A DNA stretch of 64,000 bases, taken from JAKFWF01 sp031429105 (GTDB lineage: Bacteria; Pseudomonadota; Alphaproteobacteria; Rhizobiales; Hyphomicrobiaceae). The DNA is taken from positions 1 to 64,000 of the forward strand of contig JANOYV010000120.1 of assembly GCA_031429105.1 (NCBI GenBank). Direction: 5' to 3'. The translations under genes were made by a program, and so were the position numbers. Shown one piece after another: positions 52,282-61,963 of this stretch (position 1 is its first letter; the number at the start of each line of letters is the position of its first letter). The notes under the pieces are model-generated. The model was not told the origin of the DNA. It saw only the letters and a list, made by a program, of their open reading frames with translations, and made no database searches.

Positions 52282-52812
52282 CTACAGGGCGATGCCGCGT
52301 CGGCCTGTTTCATCACCCGATTTACCCTCCAGGCGTCGCATCGTGTGCTGGAACTTCTTCACCATGCGCTCCATGTATGAAAGTGCCTTATCGACATCCT
52401 GCTCGCTTGGCAGATTTAAGCCGCCGCCACCTGGACGCTCGGCCTGTTTCTCTTGCGCTCCGGGCTTTGCGCCATTGAGGCCGAGCAGGTCTTCCATCCG
52501 TTTAATCTCCCCACGAAGTTCATTATTCTCCGTTTCCAGCTTTTGCGTCGACGAGGCAACAGCGCCAGTCATCGGCGTGCAGGCCCAATCAGCGGAAGGT
52601 GAGGACGTTGCCGGTTGTGACTTGCAGATCGACATAGCGCCCGTTTCGGTGTCGAGACGGGCAAAACCGCCCTCTACAGGGCTCATCGAAAATCGACCCA
52701 CGCGCTCCTGAGCAATGCCAGACGATGCGCATGCAACGATAACCCCTGCGAAAATCGTCAGGCCTAGGGCCGATCCTGGGCTCGCTAGCTGTTGCACAAT
52801 CGATTTTGACAT
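52282..52812 (-). CDS. Exported protein with a coiled-coil segment, unknown function
   Basis: This is a 176-residue protein that I do not recognise as a named family. It has a signal peptide or anchor (ALGLTIFAGVIVACASSGIA), a beta-rich region with paired cysteines (Cys in MSICKSQ and in DWACTPM) and the recurring GRFSMSPVEGGFARLDTETG pattern, a short coiled coil (STQKLETENNELRGEIKRME), and a Gly-rich linker with a helical end. The cysteine-bearing domain is a common element in Rhizobiales exported proteins. ATG 52812 is favoured by GGAG about nine bases upstream. It is divergent from the PodJ-like gene, with 281 bases between. Confidence 0.65.
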   Translation of the reverse strand: MSKSIVQQLASPGSALGLTIFAGVIVACASSGIAQERVGRFSMSPVEGGFARLDTETGAMSICKSQPATSSPSADWACTPMTGAVASSTQKLETENNELRGEIKRMEDLLGLNGAKPGAQEKQAERPGGGGLNLPSEQDVDKALSYMERMVKKFQHTMRRLEGKSGDETGRRGIAL

Positions 52813-53093
52813 TGGTTGATACTCCCAGAAAACACGCTTCAATCGGCTCAAGTGCGCGGGGTCATAGTGGACCAGATTTGGTCTGCCAAATGTGGCGAAA
52901 GTGATTCGTTTAAGTGTTTTTCTTAGATGGGCCCATCCAAAGTGGCGCGCAATTCTCGTGTTTTCGGGCCTTAACCGAACATTTACTGGCGCTGGTGAGT
53001 GTCTGTCTTACGGGTCCCCCTCGTGCCGCGTCTGGCGAGACCCCAAGCGACTGCAGCCCGATTGCGTGCTGCCCGGGTACATGGGGAATTGAG

Positions 53094-56030
53094 ATGTTGA
53101 CGACCACCTCAGACTTTGAACGCGGTAGCGCTCAGCTGAAAACCGCAGGGCGACCGCAGGAGTTCGTCTGTGCCGGCGATGACCTGAAAGACATCTTGCA
53201 GGCGTTGACCCGTCAAATTTCAGCCGTCGATCATCGCAATTCGCAAGTACTTGAGGACATGCGCGGTCGGCTCGAGCTGCTGGGTCGCGATGCTGGCGTT
53301 GCCCGTGAGACCGCCCGCCCCGAATATGGCTCAGCGTTTGCGCGGATCGAAGACGGCGTGAATCAATTGGCCGATCGAATGGCCGATACAAGTTGGGAGC
53401 GAGACGCTAATCGACCCGAGCCAGCCGTTTCGGCACATCACAACCTGAGCAGCTTTGGCGCCGTTGCTGCCGCGCTTTCAACCCAACAGCATAGAAACGC
53501 AGAGTTCGATGTGTCGGCGTTCGCAGTGCAACCGGCTCCGACTGTCGTCATGACGAGCCCGAGCGCATCGTTGCCCGGCGATGTCAGTGATCCATGGGAT
53601 CTTGATGGCGCCGACGCATTGGCAAAGCTTTATGAGAGCGGCCAGGCTGGCCTCAGCGGCATGCCCGAACTGCAGTCTTCGATGAGAGGGCAGCACCATT
53701 TTGCCGCCGCGTCGTCAATCAGTACTCCAATCCACGTTGCGGATATTTCGCACACCGTCGACGCAATGGCGGGCCATCCGACCAATGATCGTGAGTGGCT
53801 GGAAGGTCGATTCGCGGCCATTGCTTCGCGCATTGAGCAATCGTTCGCCGACAATCGGGTGGAACAGGTGTTCGGCGATTTTGAACGGCGACTTGGTGAA
53901 CTTGAGATGCGATTTGGCACGGCTTTGGAATCCGTTGCAACGCGCGCCGATGTCGAAGGCTTGCGGATTGTCGAGGCCTATATCAACGAATTGGCTGTGC
54001 ACTTCGATCAAACGCGGGCCCACCTGAGCCGACTAGACACTGTCGAGCAACACCTGGGCGATCTACTGCATCAGGTATCCGATGAGCGTTTTGCTACGTT
54101 GTTTGCTCAGCAAGCGGGCGGTCCGGTGCAAGGCTCAAGCGAGGAAGATATTGAAGCCGTCGCCATGGCCGTTGCCGACCGAGTAGCCAGTCGCATGCCA
54201 CAGCAGTCCCACCTGACGGCAACGCACAGTGCCGATGCTGCCATTGGCGACTTACAGCACTTAATCGAGGGGTTTGTCGCTGGTCAACGCGACAACGAGG
54301 AACATACTTCAAGCATGCTCGACACCATGCAGCAGGCAATGATCCGTATGCTCGACCGTATGGATGCCATAGAGAATGCGGTGCCAGCCTACCCCTCGCC
54401 GCAAGCAACCTTTGCACCGGCAGCGCCACCATCGCCAGCCGCGGTGCTTCGACCGGAGCCGACATTCGCACAAGAGCTTGGTCACGCTAGCCAGTCCACG
54501 CCACCGGCTGACCTTCCGTCATACGCCGCCGCGCAGCAAATGGGCGCGCATCCGATGAGTGCAGTAAAAGAGGATTTTCGGTCGGCAGCCATTGCTGATG
54601 CGCGGCGCGCTGCGCGTAAAGTCGCCAGTCAGCCGGAACTGACGGCAGATGAAACGCCCGCAGATGGAATGCGGGTCCGTCGCGGTGCGCCTGTGATCAA
54701 GGCGACTGCGTCTGAAGCGGCGTCAGATGCTATCGGAGGAAGCGAAAAGGCTCTGCCGTCCGCGGTATCGGATACGCCCGCAAAGTCGCGTGTGCCTCTC
54801 ATGGTTGCAGGTGTTGCACTGGTGGCTGCGGTCGGATTGTTGGCGGCTTCGGTAGGCTTGAACCGTGGTCTACCGTTCATGGCGGGTGGCAATCCGCTGC
54901 GTCAGACAGTCCAGCAGAAAGGCGCGCTGACGATCGACAACGGAGCGCCAGGGGCTGGCGAGCAGGGTGCGGCTGATGCTGACGCCAGCACGCCAGGTGC
55001 GGCTCCTAACGCCAATCCTCAACGGCCGTCTCAGGCAACCGATCCACGTGCGCGTTCACGCTCGATTCCAGAGACAGCCGTTGAATCGCAGGGCGAAACG
55101 CTCAATGCGACGGTCGAAGCGGCTATGGATGTTCCCGCCCGGTCACCAGCTGCTGCTCCGCCAATGGGTATGACGCTGACGCCAGCGCGCAGCGTTCCGA
55201 ATGATTCTGATTTGGCGCGCATGCGCCAACAGCGTAATATGCAAAGCTTGGCGAACCAGCTTGCTGCAGTTCAAGCAAACGCACCAACTGTGCCTGCATC
55301 GCTGATGCCAAACGCCGGGGCAGCACAAGAACCGGACATGGCGTTGATTGTAGAGGCGGCGAAACCGTCGGAATTGCCGCCGGCTCTGATCGGGCCGCTG
55401 TCACTGCGCACAGCTGCCTCCAAAGGTGACCCCTCGGCCGAATTCGAAGTAGCGGCCCGGTTTGCCGAAGGCCGCGGTGTTTCGCAGGACTTCAAGCAGG
55501 CGAACGTCTGGTATCAGCGCTCAGCGCAACGTGGGTTTGCTCCAGCGCAGTATCGGCTGGGGACACTGTTCGAGCGTGGTATCGGTATCAAGGCCGACGT
55601 TGCGCGTGCCAAGATTTGGTACGGTCGCGCCGCTGAACAAGGTCACGTGAAGGCGATGCATAACCTTGCCGTATTGAATTCAGGGCGGGACCAGTCGGCC
55701 GACTATCCAACGGCGGTGACGTGGTTTACGGCTGCGTCCGAGCGGGGGCTAGCGGACAGCCAGTTCAATCTGGGTGTGTTGCATGAGAGCGGCCTTGGTC
55801 TGCCGCGCGACTTGAAGCAAGCCTACTATTGGCTGGCGCTCGCTGCTCGTAACGGCGATAAAGAGGCCTCGCGCCGCCGTGATCAGGTGCGCATGAAACT
55901 GGAAGAAGCCGACGTCACGGCAACCGATGAAGCCGTCAGCGCCTGGGTTGCCAAGCCTTCAGACAGTGCTGTGAACGATGCCAGGGTCGCTGGCGAAGCC
56001 TGGAAGGCGCGGCAGTCGGTCGGCCGCTGA
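53094..56030 (+). CDS. Large PodJ-like membrane protein with coiled coil and periplasmic Sel1 repeats
   Basis: This is a 978-residue bitopic protein. The long cytoplasmic part (residues 1–565) is rich in Ala, Gln and Asp and predicted helical, with likely coiled coils around residues 25–110 and 255–430. One membrane helix (LMVAGVALVAAVGLLAASVG) lies near 568–588. The periplasmic part has a low-complexity Pro/Ala/Gln linker and four Sel1 repeats at about 770–935 (for example AQYRLGTLFERGIGI and SQFNLGVLHESGLGL). This build matches PodJ/peptidoglycan-associated polar organisers. Start 53094 has GGGGA upstream. A good terminator follows the stop. It could also be another Sel1-based envelope factor. 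Confidence 0.78.
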   Translation: MLTTTSDFERGSAQLKTAGRPQEFVCAGDDLKDILQALTRQISAVDHRNSQVLEDMRGRLELLGRDAGVARETARPEYGSAFARIEDGVNQLADRMADTSWERDANRPEPAVSAHHNLSSFGAVAAALSTQQHRNAEFDVSAFAVQPAPTVVMTSPSASLPGDVSDPWDLDGADALAKLYESGQAGLSGMPELQSSMRGQHHFAAASSISTPIHVADISHTVDAMAGHPTNDREWLEGRFAAIASRIEQSFADNRVEQVFGDFERRLGELEMRFGTALESVATRADVEGLRIVEAYINELAVHFDQTRAHLSRLDTVEQHLGDLLHQVSDERFATLFAQQAGGPVQGSSEEDIEAVAMAVADRVASRMPQQSHLTATHSADAAIGDLQHLIEGFVAGQRDNEEHTSSMLDTMQQAMIRMLDRMDAIENAVPAYPSPQATFAPAAPPSPAAVLRPEPTFAQELGHASQSTPPADLPSYAAAQQMGAHPMSAVKEDFRSAAIADARRAARKVASQPELTADETPADGMRVRRGAPVIKATASEAASDAIGGSEKALPSAVSDTPAKSRVPLMVAGVALVAAVGLLAASVGLNRGLPFMAGGNPLRQTVQQKGALTIDNGAPGAGEQGAADADASTPGAAPNANPQRPSQATDPRARSRSIPETAVESQGETLNATVEAAMDVPARSPAAAPPMGMTLTPARSVPNDSDLARMRQQRNMQSLANQLAAVQANAPTVPASLMPNAGAAQEPDMALIVEAAKPSELPPALIGPLSLRTAASKGDPSAEFEVAARFAEGRGVSQDFKQANVWYQRSAQRGFAPAQYRLGTLFERGIGIKADVARAKIWYGRAAEQGHVKAMHNLAVLNSGRDQSADYPTAVTWFTAASERGLADSQFNLGVLHESGLGLPRDLKQAYYWLALAARNGDKEASRRRDQVRMKLEEADVTATDEAVSAWVAKPSDSAVNDARVAGEAWKARQSVGR

Positions 56031-56056
56031 AGAATAGTATCAATCGACGACAAGTG

Positions 56057-56087
56057 CGCCAGAGGGTATTTCCTCTGGCGTTTCGTT
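56057..56087 (+). terminator. Rho-independent terminator after the PodJ-like gene
   Basis: CGCCAGAGG (56057–56065) pairs with CCTCTGGCG (56072–56080), nine perfect pairs around a six-base loop, followed by TTTCGTT. It begins 26 bases after the stop codon. Confidence 0.85.
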
Positions 56088-56156
56088 GTTCTGATGCACG
56101 TTATATACGTGCCGAGCATCTCGCACTGACTGCCCAAAATGTTTGGCCTGTGACGC

Positions 56157-57704
56157 TCATTCCTTAAACACCTCATCGCGGCTCATTCGCATGCTGGGCA
56201 GAGCCGCGACCACAAGAACGACTGCCGCCAGCGCCAGACACAACGCCGATTTCCAGTTTTCAACGAACGTCCACAAATTGCCGCGCGACATGTTGAGGGC
56301 AAGGCGGAACTTCTCCTCCATCAGGCGGCCGAGCACGAAGCCGAGCAGCAGCGGTGCGGCTTCGAAACCGAACTTCAGCAGCGCATAGCCAAGCAAGCCG
56401 AAAGCTGCCACCAGCAACACGTCGACGGCTGAATTCTGCACCGAATAGATACCAATGCAGCAGAACAGCACGATTGTCGGAAACATCAAGCGATAGGGTA
56501 CTTTCAAGAGCCTCACCCAAAGGCCGATCAGCGGCAGATTGATCACGATAAGCATCAGATTGCCGATCCACATGGAGGCGACCATACCCCAAAATAGATC
56601 GGGTTTTTTGGTCATGATCTCGGGTCCAGGGACAATGCCGTGAATGGTCATCGCACCGATCATCAGCGCCATCACGGCATTGGGCGGAATGCCAAGCGCC
56701 AACAGGGGAATGAAGGCCGTTTGCGCGCCAGCATTGTTGGCCGATTCTGGTCCAGCCACGCCTTCGATAGCTCCGCGACCGAAGCGCGAGGGGTCAGTTG
56801 CGAGCTTCTTTTCAACCGTATAAGACGCGAACGGTCCCAACACCGCACCGTTGCCCGGTAGCAACCCCAACACCGAGCCGATCACGGTGCCGCGTGCAAT
56901 TGGCCACGCAGATTGGCGCATGTCAGTGCGACTGGGCAAGAGGCGGCCAATCTTGTTTTGGACGATACTGCGGGTTTCGGGATTTTCGAGGTTCTTCACG
57001 ATCTCGGCAAATCCAAACAGCCCCATCGCAATCACGGCGAAATCAAAGCCCTCGGCCAGTTCCGGAAGCCCGAATGTCAGGCGATTGACGCCCGTTTCCT
57101 GGTCGGTGCCGACGATCGACAGCAACACTCCCACGAGGATCATCGCAATCGCTTTTGGCAATGATCCGCGCGCGAGCACAACCGCAAACATCAGGCCCAA
57201 AATCATCAGTGAAAAGTAATCGGCGGGGCTGAATTGCAGGGCAATGCGTGACAGTGGAACTGCAAGCGCTGCGATCACGAGGGTTGCAACTGTGCCAGCA
57301 ACGAACGAGCCAATGGCAGCTATGCCAAGTGCAGCACCTGCGCGGCCTTGCTTAGCCATCTGGAAGCCATCAAGCGTCGTCACGACCGACGTCGCCTCGC
57401 CTGGAATATTGACCAGGATTGCCGTCGTCGATCCGCCGTACTGCGCGCCATAATAGATTCCGGCCAACATAATCAGTGCACCGACAGGCTCCAGACCGTA
57501 GGTCATCGGCAGCAGCATGGCGATCGTGGCGATCGGGCCGACGCCGGGTAACACGCCAATCAATGTGCCGACAAGGCAGCCGATGAAGCACAAAATCAGG
57601 TTGATCGGCAGTGGGACTGAAATGCCAGCGGCCACCCACGGCAGCCAGACGACTTTCCATACCGTGTTGAAGCCGAGCGCCAGGTTTGCGTAAAGGTCGA
57701 GCAT
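56157..57704 (-). CDS. tctA: Tripartite tricarboxylate transporter large membrane subunit TctA
   Basis: This is the large inner-membrane component of a TTT-family importer for tricarboxylates or similar acids. From ATG 57704 it has 515 residues with about twelve hydrophobic segments. Family marks are GTLIGVLPGVGPIATIAMLL, YGAQYGGSTTAILVNIPGEA and SANNAGAQTAFIPLLALGIP. The second GV-type loop VLGLLPGNGAVLGPFASYTV is also present. It follows tctB by 13 bases. An upstream in-frame start at 57743 overlaps tctB and is unlikely. Confidence 0.92.
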   Translation of the reverse strand: MLDLYANLALGFNTVWKVVWLPWVAAGISVPLPINLILCFIGCLVGTLIGVLPGVGPIATIAMLLPMTYGLEPVGALIMLAGIYYGAQYGGSTTAILVNIPGEATSVVTTLDGFQMAKQGRAGAALGIAAIGSFVAGTVATLVIAALAVPLSRIALQFSPADYFSLMILGLMFAVVLARGSLPKAIAMILVGVLLSIVGTDQETGVNRLTFGLPELAEGFDFAVIAMGLFGFAEIVKNLENPETRSIVQNKIGRLLPSRTDMRQSAWPIARGTVIGSVLGLLPGNGAVLGPFASYTVEKKLATDPSRFGRGAIEGVAGPESANNAGAQTAFIPLLALGIPPNAVMALMIGAMTIHGIVPGPEIMTKKPDLFWGMVASMWIGNLMLIVINLPLIGLWVRLLKVPYRLMFPTIVLFCCIGIYSVQNSAVDVLLVAAFGLLGYALLKFGFEAAPLLLGFVLGRLMEEKFRLALNMSRGNLWTFVENWKSALCLALAAVVLVVAALPSMRMSRDEVFKE

Positions 57705-57717
57705 TGTTCGGGTCCGA

Positions 57718-58248
57718 TCAGTAGCCGACGAGCCAAGGCGCAATCGGGATCGGCAGGCGAAGGATTATCCGGAACATCACAACACAGAACCCCGTTAGAC
57801 CAACTGCGAAAATGACAATTTCTTTGAATCGCGTCTCCGGATCGGCCAGCGCCGCAAGCGTAATCGCCAACGGTCCAGCCACGACCAACCCGAGTGCTGG
57901 GATCCTGAATAGGCCAAGATCGAATCCGCGGATCGTCAAAGCAAAGGCAATCGCGGCTCCAAGGATGCAAATCAGTCCTCGCGCGGACCAGTTTTCAAGT
58001 GCAGGTCCAGATGTCACCAATGAAGATGCCAAAAGGCCTAACCCGCTTGCTCCTACCAGCATTGAGACCGCGCGTGGCAGCATGCCAGCTTCGGGTGCAG
58101 CGAGTGTGCCAATCGCCAGATTCAATGTACCGAAAAAGCCAATACCTCCCAGAGCCAGCAACAGCAGTCCTGAAGCCAAGGCCTCCGGGGCCTTAATGCG
58201 ACCCGAGCGCGGCAACTGGGCACCTCGTCTGTGTTGAGTTTCGGTCAT
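57718..58248 (-). CDS. tctB: Tripartite tricarboxylate transporter small membrane subunit TctB
   Basis: This is the small membrane subunit (DUF1468 family), 176 residues with four hydrophobic segments, including ALASGLLLLALGGIGFFGTL and GLVVAGPLAITLAALADPET, typical for TctB. ATG 58248 has GGGAC just upstream. The much longer open frame from 58563 lacks homology. It precedes tctA in one transcript. No tctC periplasmic binding protein is encoded within several genes on either side, so the binding protein must be supplied from elsewhere. Confidence 0.85.
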   Translation of the reverse strand: MTETQHRRGAQLPRSGRIKAPEALASGLLLLALGGIGFFGTLNLAIGTLAAPEAGMLPRAVSMLVGASGLGLLASSLVTSGPALENWSARGLICILGAAIAFALTIRGFDLGLFRIPALGLVVAGPLAITLAALADPETRFKEIVIFAVGLTGFCVVMFRIILRLPIPIAPWLVGY

Positions 58249-58405
58249 TGCTGGTCCCTTGTCCCTGCGGTGGCGGACGCTACCCGCCCTTCGACCCGGG
58301 TGTCCATATTGTTGTTTTAAGCTGCCATCGAAGCTGGTTTCGTGCACAAACCAATCAAGTGGTCGTTGCGTGCATCGGTCAGCAATTTTTGAGGCAACTC
58401 CAAGT

Positions 58406-59530
58406 ATGACCAGGATTAAGCAAAAGGCAGTGACGGTTGGATCAGCCGTGGTCGACATCATTGCCGTTGTCGCCAACCAGGACATCGAACGCCTGACGTT
58501 GCAGAATACGGCTGCCTCGTTTCTGCTGCTGGAGCCAGGTCGAAAAATTGAAGCCGATAGCATCTCGATTCATGCCGGAGGCGGTGCCATCAATACCGCT
58601 GTCGCGCTCACGCGGCTCGGCCATGCGGCGTTTCCGCTCGTCAAGATCGGCCGCGACCTTAATGCATCGAAGGTACTGGAGACACTGAGTACTGAAGGAT
58701 TGGATGCAAGTCTCATCTGCCGGTCAGACACGTTGGCGACCGGCGTTGCCGTGATGATCTCGGCGCATGATCGCGATGCGTCGATTTTCACGTTTCGTGG
58801 CGCAAACACAGCGCTGACACTTGCCGATATCCCAACGGATGCCTTCACGGGGGCCGGTCTCGTCTATGTGTCGGGCTTGAGCAACGCGTCGGCCGATTGC
58901 TTCCCCGGGATCATAGTTGCGGCAAAAGCTGCCGGTGCGTTCGTGGCGACCAATCCTGGGATCCGGCAATTGAGTTCGAGACGCGAGGCGTTCCTTGGCG
59001 TGATCGGCGCACTGGATCTTCTTACGTTGAACAAGGTGGAAGCGGCAGCGTTGTTGCCTGGTCTCATCGCACAGGCGGACCAAAACAAGACAGCGGTGCA
59101 TCCACCGGCGCCAAGCATTGCTCCAACCGTTGATTTGCCACCGCTGTTACGCAGCGGCATAGCGGGTGACCGCGCCGATGTGACGTTGCCCGCTTTCATG
59201 ACGCTATTGCACGCGCTGGGGCCCCGGTATGTCGCCGTGACTGATGGCGGAAAGGGCGCCTACGTCTCGGGCGACGGCAAACTCGTCTATTGCCCTGCGT
59301 TGCCAGCTGAAGTCGCTGGAACGGCGGGTGCTGGCGATGCGTTTGCGTCGACGCTCGCCAGTGGCCTTGCCGCTGGCATCGATACCGCTGATGCCATGAT
59401 ATCAGCCACAATCAACGCTGCGTCGGTGGTGGGGCACGTCGATACGCAGACGGGACTGCTAAAGGCCGATGAAATCGGGTCACGAATGGCGCATGCGCGC
59501 AAGGCACTGCGGATTCAAACGTGGAGCTGA
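58406..59530 (+). CDS. PfkB-family carbohydrate/nucleoside kinase
   Basis: This is a ribokinase-type sugar or nucleoside kinase, 374 residues from ATG 58406. N-terminal signature HAGGGAINTAVALTRLG (the GG-x-A-N type) and ATP-site AGTAGAGDAFASTLASGL near residue 305, with the catalytic Asp in GAGD, are clear. ALGPRYVAVTDGGKGAYVSG is the preceding strand. An extra Pro/Ala-rich segment (about residues 220–255) makes it longer than the usual 300–330. Neighbours are a transporter (divergent) and an amidohydrolase (convergent), which hints at nucleoside or ring-compound use, but the substrate cannot be told. Confidence 0.87.
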   Translation: MTRIKQKAVTVGSAVVDIIAVVANQDIERLTLQNTAASFLLLEPGRKIEADSISIHAGGGAINTAVALTRLGHAAFPLVKIGRDLNASKVLETLSTEGLDASLICRSDTLATGVAVMISAHDRDASIFTFRGANTALTLADIPTDAFTGAGLVYVSGLSNASADCFPGIIVAAKAAGAFVATNPGIRQLSSRREAFLGVIGALDLLTLNKVEAAALLPGLIAQADQNKTAVHPPAPSIAPTVDLPPLLRSGIAGDRADVTLPAFMTLLHALGPRYVAVTDGGKGAYVSGDGKLVYCPALPAEVAGTAGAGDAFASTLASGLAAGIDTADAMISATINAASVVGHVDTQTGLLKADEIGSRMAHARKALRIQTWS

Positions 59531-59536
59531 ATGCCG

Positions 59537-60763
59537 TCAAGCAGGCCGATGCAGAATGGGGATTTCGCGCGTCACGGTCACGCGGCCACGCTTGATGGCT
59601 GTTAACACTGGCGACAGCTCTGCCACAGCCTGCGAGGGGCTTTCACAATCGAGTATCACAAGATCGGCTGTATTTCCGACTTGGAGGCCGTAACCTTTCA
59701 AGTTCATTAGGCGAGCTGCCCTGGTCGTAATCATATCGAGGCAGTCATTGAGGTCGCTGGTGCGGCCGGCCTGTGCCACGTTGGCATAGAGGTTTGCCTG
59801 ACGTAGCAGCGAGCAATCACCAAATGGCGTGAATGGGTTAAGCACGTTGTTGGTTGAGAGTGCGCAATTGACGCCGTGGCCGAGCAGCTTGTGCGCGTGT
59901 GTCAATCCGCGCGGAACATTGTGGGTGTGGTCGCGACCCATCAAGTAAAGATCAGTCGAGGGGATCGCGATCAGTGCGACGCCCGCATCCGCCATACGCC
60001 GCGCGCTCGCGGCAAACACATCGGGTGCGACGGCTGACAGTTTTGATACGTGACCGATGGTGACGCGACCGCCCCACTTGTGTTTGTCTGTAACGTCGCA
60101 GACGTAGAGCAGGTCGAGTTTTTCGGTGTCGAGCGAAAAATCGAGGTGCATATCGACATCACAGTCAAAGTCGCGGGCGATATCGAAGATGCGGTCAATT
60201 TGGCCATGCGGGTCGCTATCGACATAAGGGCAGGCACCGATCAGATGCGCGCCGTTGTTCATCGCTGCAACCAACAGTTCGTCGGTACCAGGGTTGTTGT
60301 GTAGCCCCTCCTGGGGAAACGCGCAGATTTCGATATCGACCGCCCATTTGTAGTCAGACGCTAACTGCTTGATCGCGTCGAAGCCGATGTGGCGGATTAT
60401 AGGATCGATCTCTAGTTGAGTCCGGATGTGTGTCGTGCCGTGCAGAATGCAGCGCTCCAGCGTGCGTTTCGCTCGCGCGTAAACGTCCTCGGCTGTGAAT
60501 GCTTTCTTGGCGCGCGAGACTTCAGCGATAGCCTCGGCCAGATCGCCTTTCTCGGCTTTGCATCGATCCATGATGCAGGATTTGTCGAGGTGGAGGTGAC
60601 TCTCAACAAAGCCTGGCGACACCCACCGGCCCCTAGCATCGATCACACGCGCGTCAGCCGTGATGGCAGGTGCGATGACGGCAATGCGCCCGTCGGCAAT
60701 GCCGATGTCAGTTGTGATCGTGTGCGACACGCCGCAACGAGCATTGCGGATAATGATATCCAT
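59537..60763 (-). CDS. Amidohydrolase of the cytosine deaminase-like group (COG0402)
   Basis: This is a 408-residue TIM-barrel amidohydrolase from ATG 60763. The first metal pair is H56/H58 in ESHLHLDK. DMHLDFS (about residue 205), IGHVSKLSA (about 236) and STNNVLNPFTPFG (about 303) align with the H-x-x-E, H and H-D-D motifs of CodA. By eye the Glu and Asp ligands are replaced by Phe and Asn. A subgroup with this pattern exists as I recall, annotated simply as amidohydrolase. Likely substrates are cyclic amidines, cytosine-like rings or related lactams. It converges with the PfkB gene and is divergent from ruvB. The ribosome site is weak. Confidence 0.82.
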   Translation of the reverse strand: MDIIIRNARCGVSHTITTDIGIADGRIAVIAPAITADARVIDARGRWVSPGFVESHLHLDKSCIMDRCKAEKGDLAEAIAEVSRAKKAFTAEDVYARAKRTLERCILHGTTHIRTQLEIDPIIRHIGFDAIKQLASDYKWAVDIEICAFPQEGLHNNPGTDELLVAAMNNGAHLIGACPYVDSDPHGQIDRIFDIARDFDCDVDMHLDFSLDTEKLDLLYVCDVTDKHKWGGRVTIGHVSKLSAVAPDVFAASARRMADAGVALIAIPSTDLYLMGRDHTHNVPRGLTHAHKLLGHGVNCALSTNNVLNPFTPFGDCSLLRQANLYANVAQAGRTSDLNDCLDMITTRAARLMNLKGYGLQVGNTADLVILDCESPSQAVAELSPVLTAIKRGRVTVTREIPILHRPA

Positions 60764-60898
60764 GATGGTGGCTGACGTCCGGTTGCGGCAGTGGCTTGTC
60801 TGGGCGTGCATCGGTATCATGTCGTCAAATTCGGATCATCCGTGTTGTTGCGCACCCTCGATCTTGACGTCTTCACCGAACACCGCCAAGAACAAAGC

Positions 60899-61963
60899 AT
60901 GATCGACAGGCTTGTCACCAGCGAACGAAAAGAAGCGGACGCTTACGAGGCGACAATCCGCCCGCAAGCGCTCGGCGATTTCATCGGCCAGGAGCAGGCA
61001 CGAGCCAATCTGAGCGTGTTTATCCAGGCTGCCAAGGCGCGCGGCGATGCGCTCGACCACGTGCTTTTTGCTGGTCCACCGGGCCTCGGTAAAACCACGC
61101 TGGCCCAGATCATGGCGAAGGAACTGGGCGTCGGCTTTCGCGCCACCTCCGGCCCGGTGATCAGCAAAGCCGGTGACCTTGCGGCACTCCTAACGAACCT
61201 CGAAGAACGCGACGTCCTCTTCATCGACGAAATTCATCGCCTCAATCCAGCGGTTGAGGAAATTCTTTATCCGGCGATGGAGGACTTCCAACTCGATCTG
61301 ATCATCGGCGAAGGTCCCGCTGCCCGTTCGGTGCGGATTGATTTGGCGAAGTTCACGCTGGTCGGCGCGACGACGCGGGCGGGCCTGCTCACCAACCCGT
61401 TGCGCGATCGCTTCGGCATCCCGGTTCGGCTGAACTTTTATACACACGACGAACTCGAATTGATCGTCAGTCGGGGCGCGCGTGTGCTCGGCGTTCCTAT
61501 GCAAAAGGACGGCGCCATGGAGATCGCCCGTCGATCTCGTGGTACGCCCCGTATTGCGGGCCGATTGCTGCGCCGGGTTCGCGATTTTGCGGCCGTTGCT
61601 GGCGATGGAATGGTCACCGCCGCCGTTGCTGATAAGGCGCTTCTACAACTAGAGGTCGATGCCGAGGGCCTCGATGCGCTCGATCACCGCTATCTTAACT
61701 GCATAGCGAAGAACTACGACGGTGGTCCGGTCGGGATCGAGACGATGTCGGCTGCCTTGTCGGAGCCACGTGATGCGCTTGAAGAAATCGTCGAGCCCTA
61801 TTTGCTGCAACAAGGCTTCATCAGTCGCACCCCGCGCGGGCGGATGTTAACGCTGCGAGCCTACCGCCATTTGGGGCTTTCGGGGCCATCGCGGGCGGCC
61901 GCACCCCAATTCGGGCTGTTTGATCCTGATAAAGCTGCCGATGACGAAGCGGGCACAGCGTAA
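60899..61963 (+). CDS. ruvB: Holliday junction branch-migration helicase RuvB
   Basis: This is an AAA+ motor of the RuvAB complex in recombinational repair, 354 residues from ATG 60899. Walker A GPPGLGKTTLA near residue 58, Walker B VLFIDEIHRL, sensor 1 VGATTRAG and the DNA-binding C-terminal winged helix with GFISRTPRGR are all intact. The usual partners ruvC and ruvA are not upstream; an amidohydrolase lies there instead. Downstream are two metallophosphoesterases and ybgC, which normally follows ruvB directly. The long in-frame extension upstream from 60791 lacks homology and overlaps the amidohydrolase start. Confidence 0.96.
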   Translation: MIDRLVTSERKEADAYEATIRPQALGDFIGQEQARANLSVFIQAAKARGDALDHVLFAGPPGLGKTTLAQIMAKELGVGFRATSGPVISKAGDLAALLTNLEERDVLFIDEIHRLNPAVEEILYPAMEDFQLDLIIGEGPAARSVRIDLAKFTLVGATTRAGLLTNPLRDRFGIPVRLNFYTHDELELIVSRGARVLGVPMQKDGAMEIARRSRGTPRIAGRLLRRVRDFAAVAGDGMVTAAVADKALLQLEVDAEGLDALDHRYLNCIAKNYDGGPVGIETMSAALSEPRDALEEIVEPYLLQQGFISRTPRGRMLTLRAYRHLGLSGPSRAAAPQFGLFDPDKAADDEAGTA

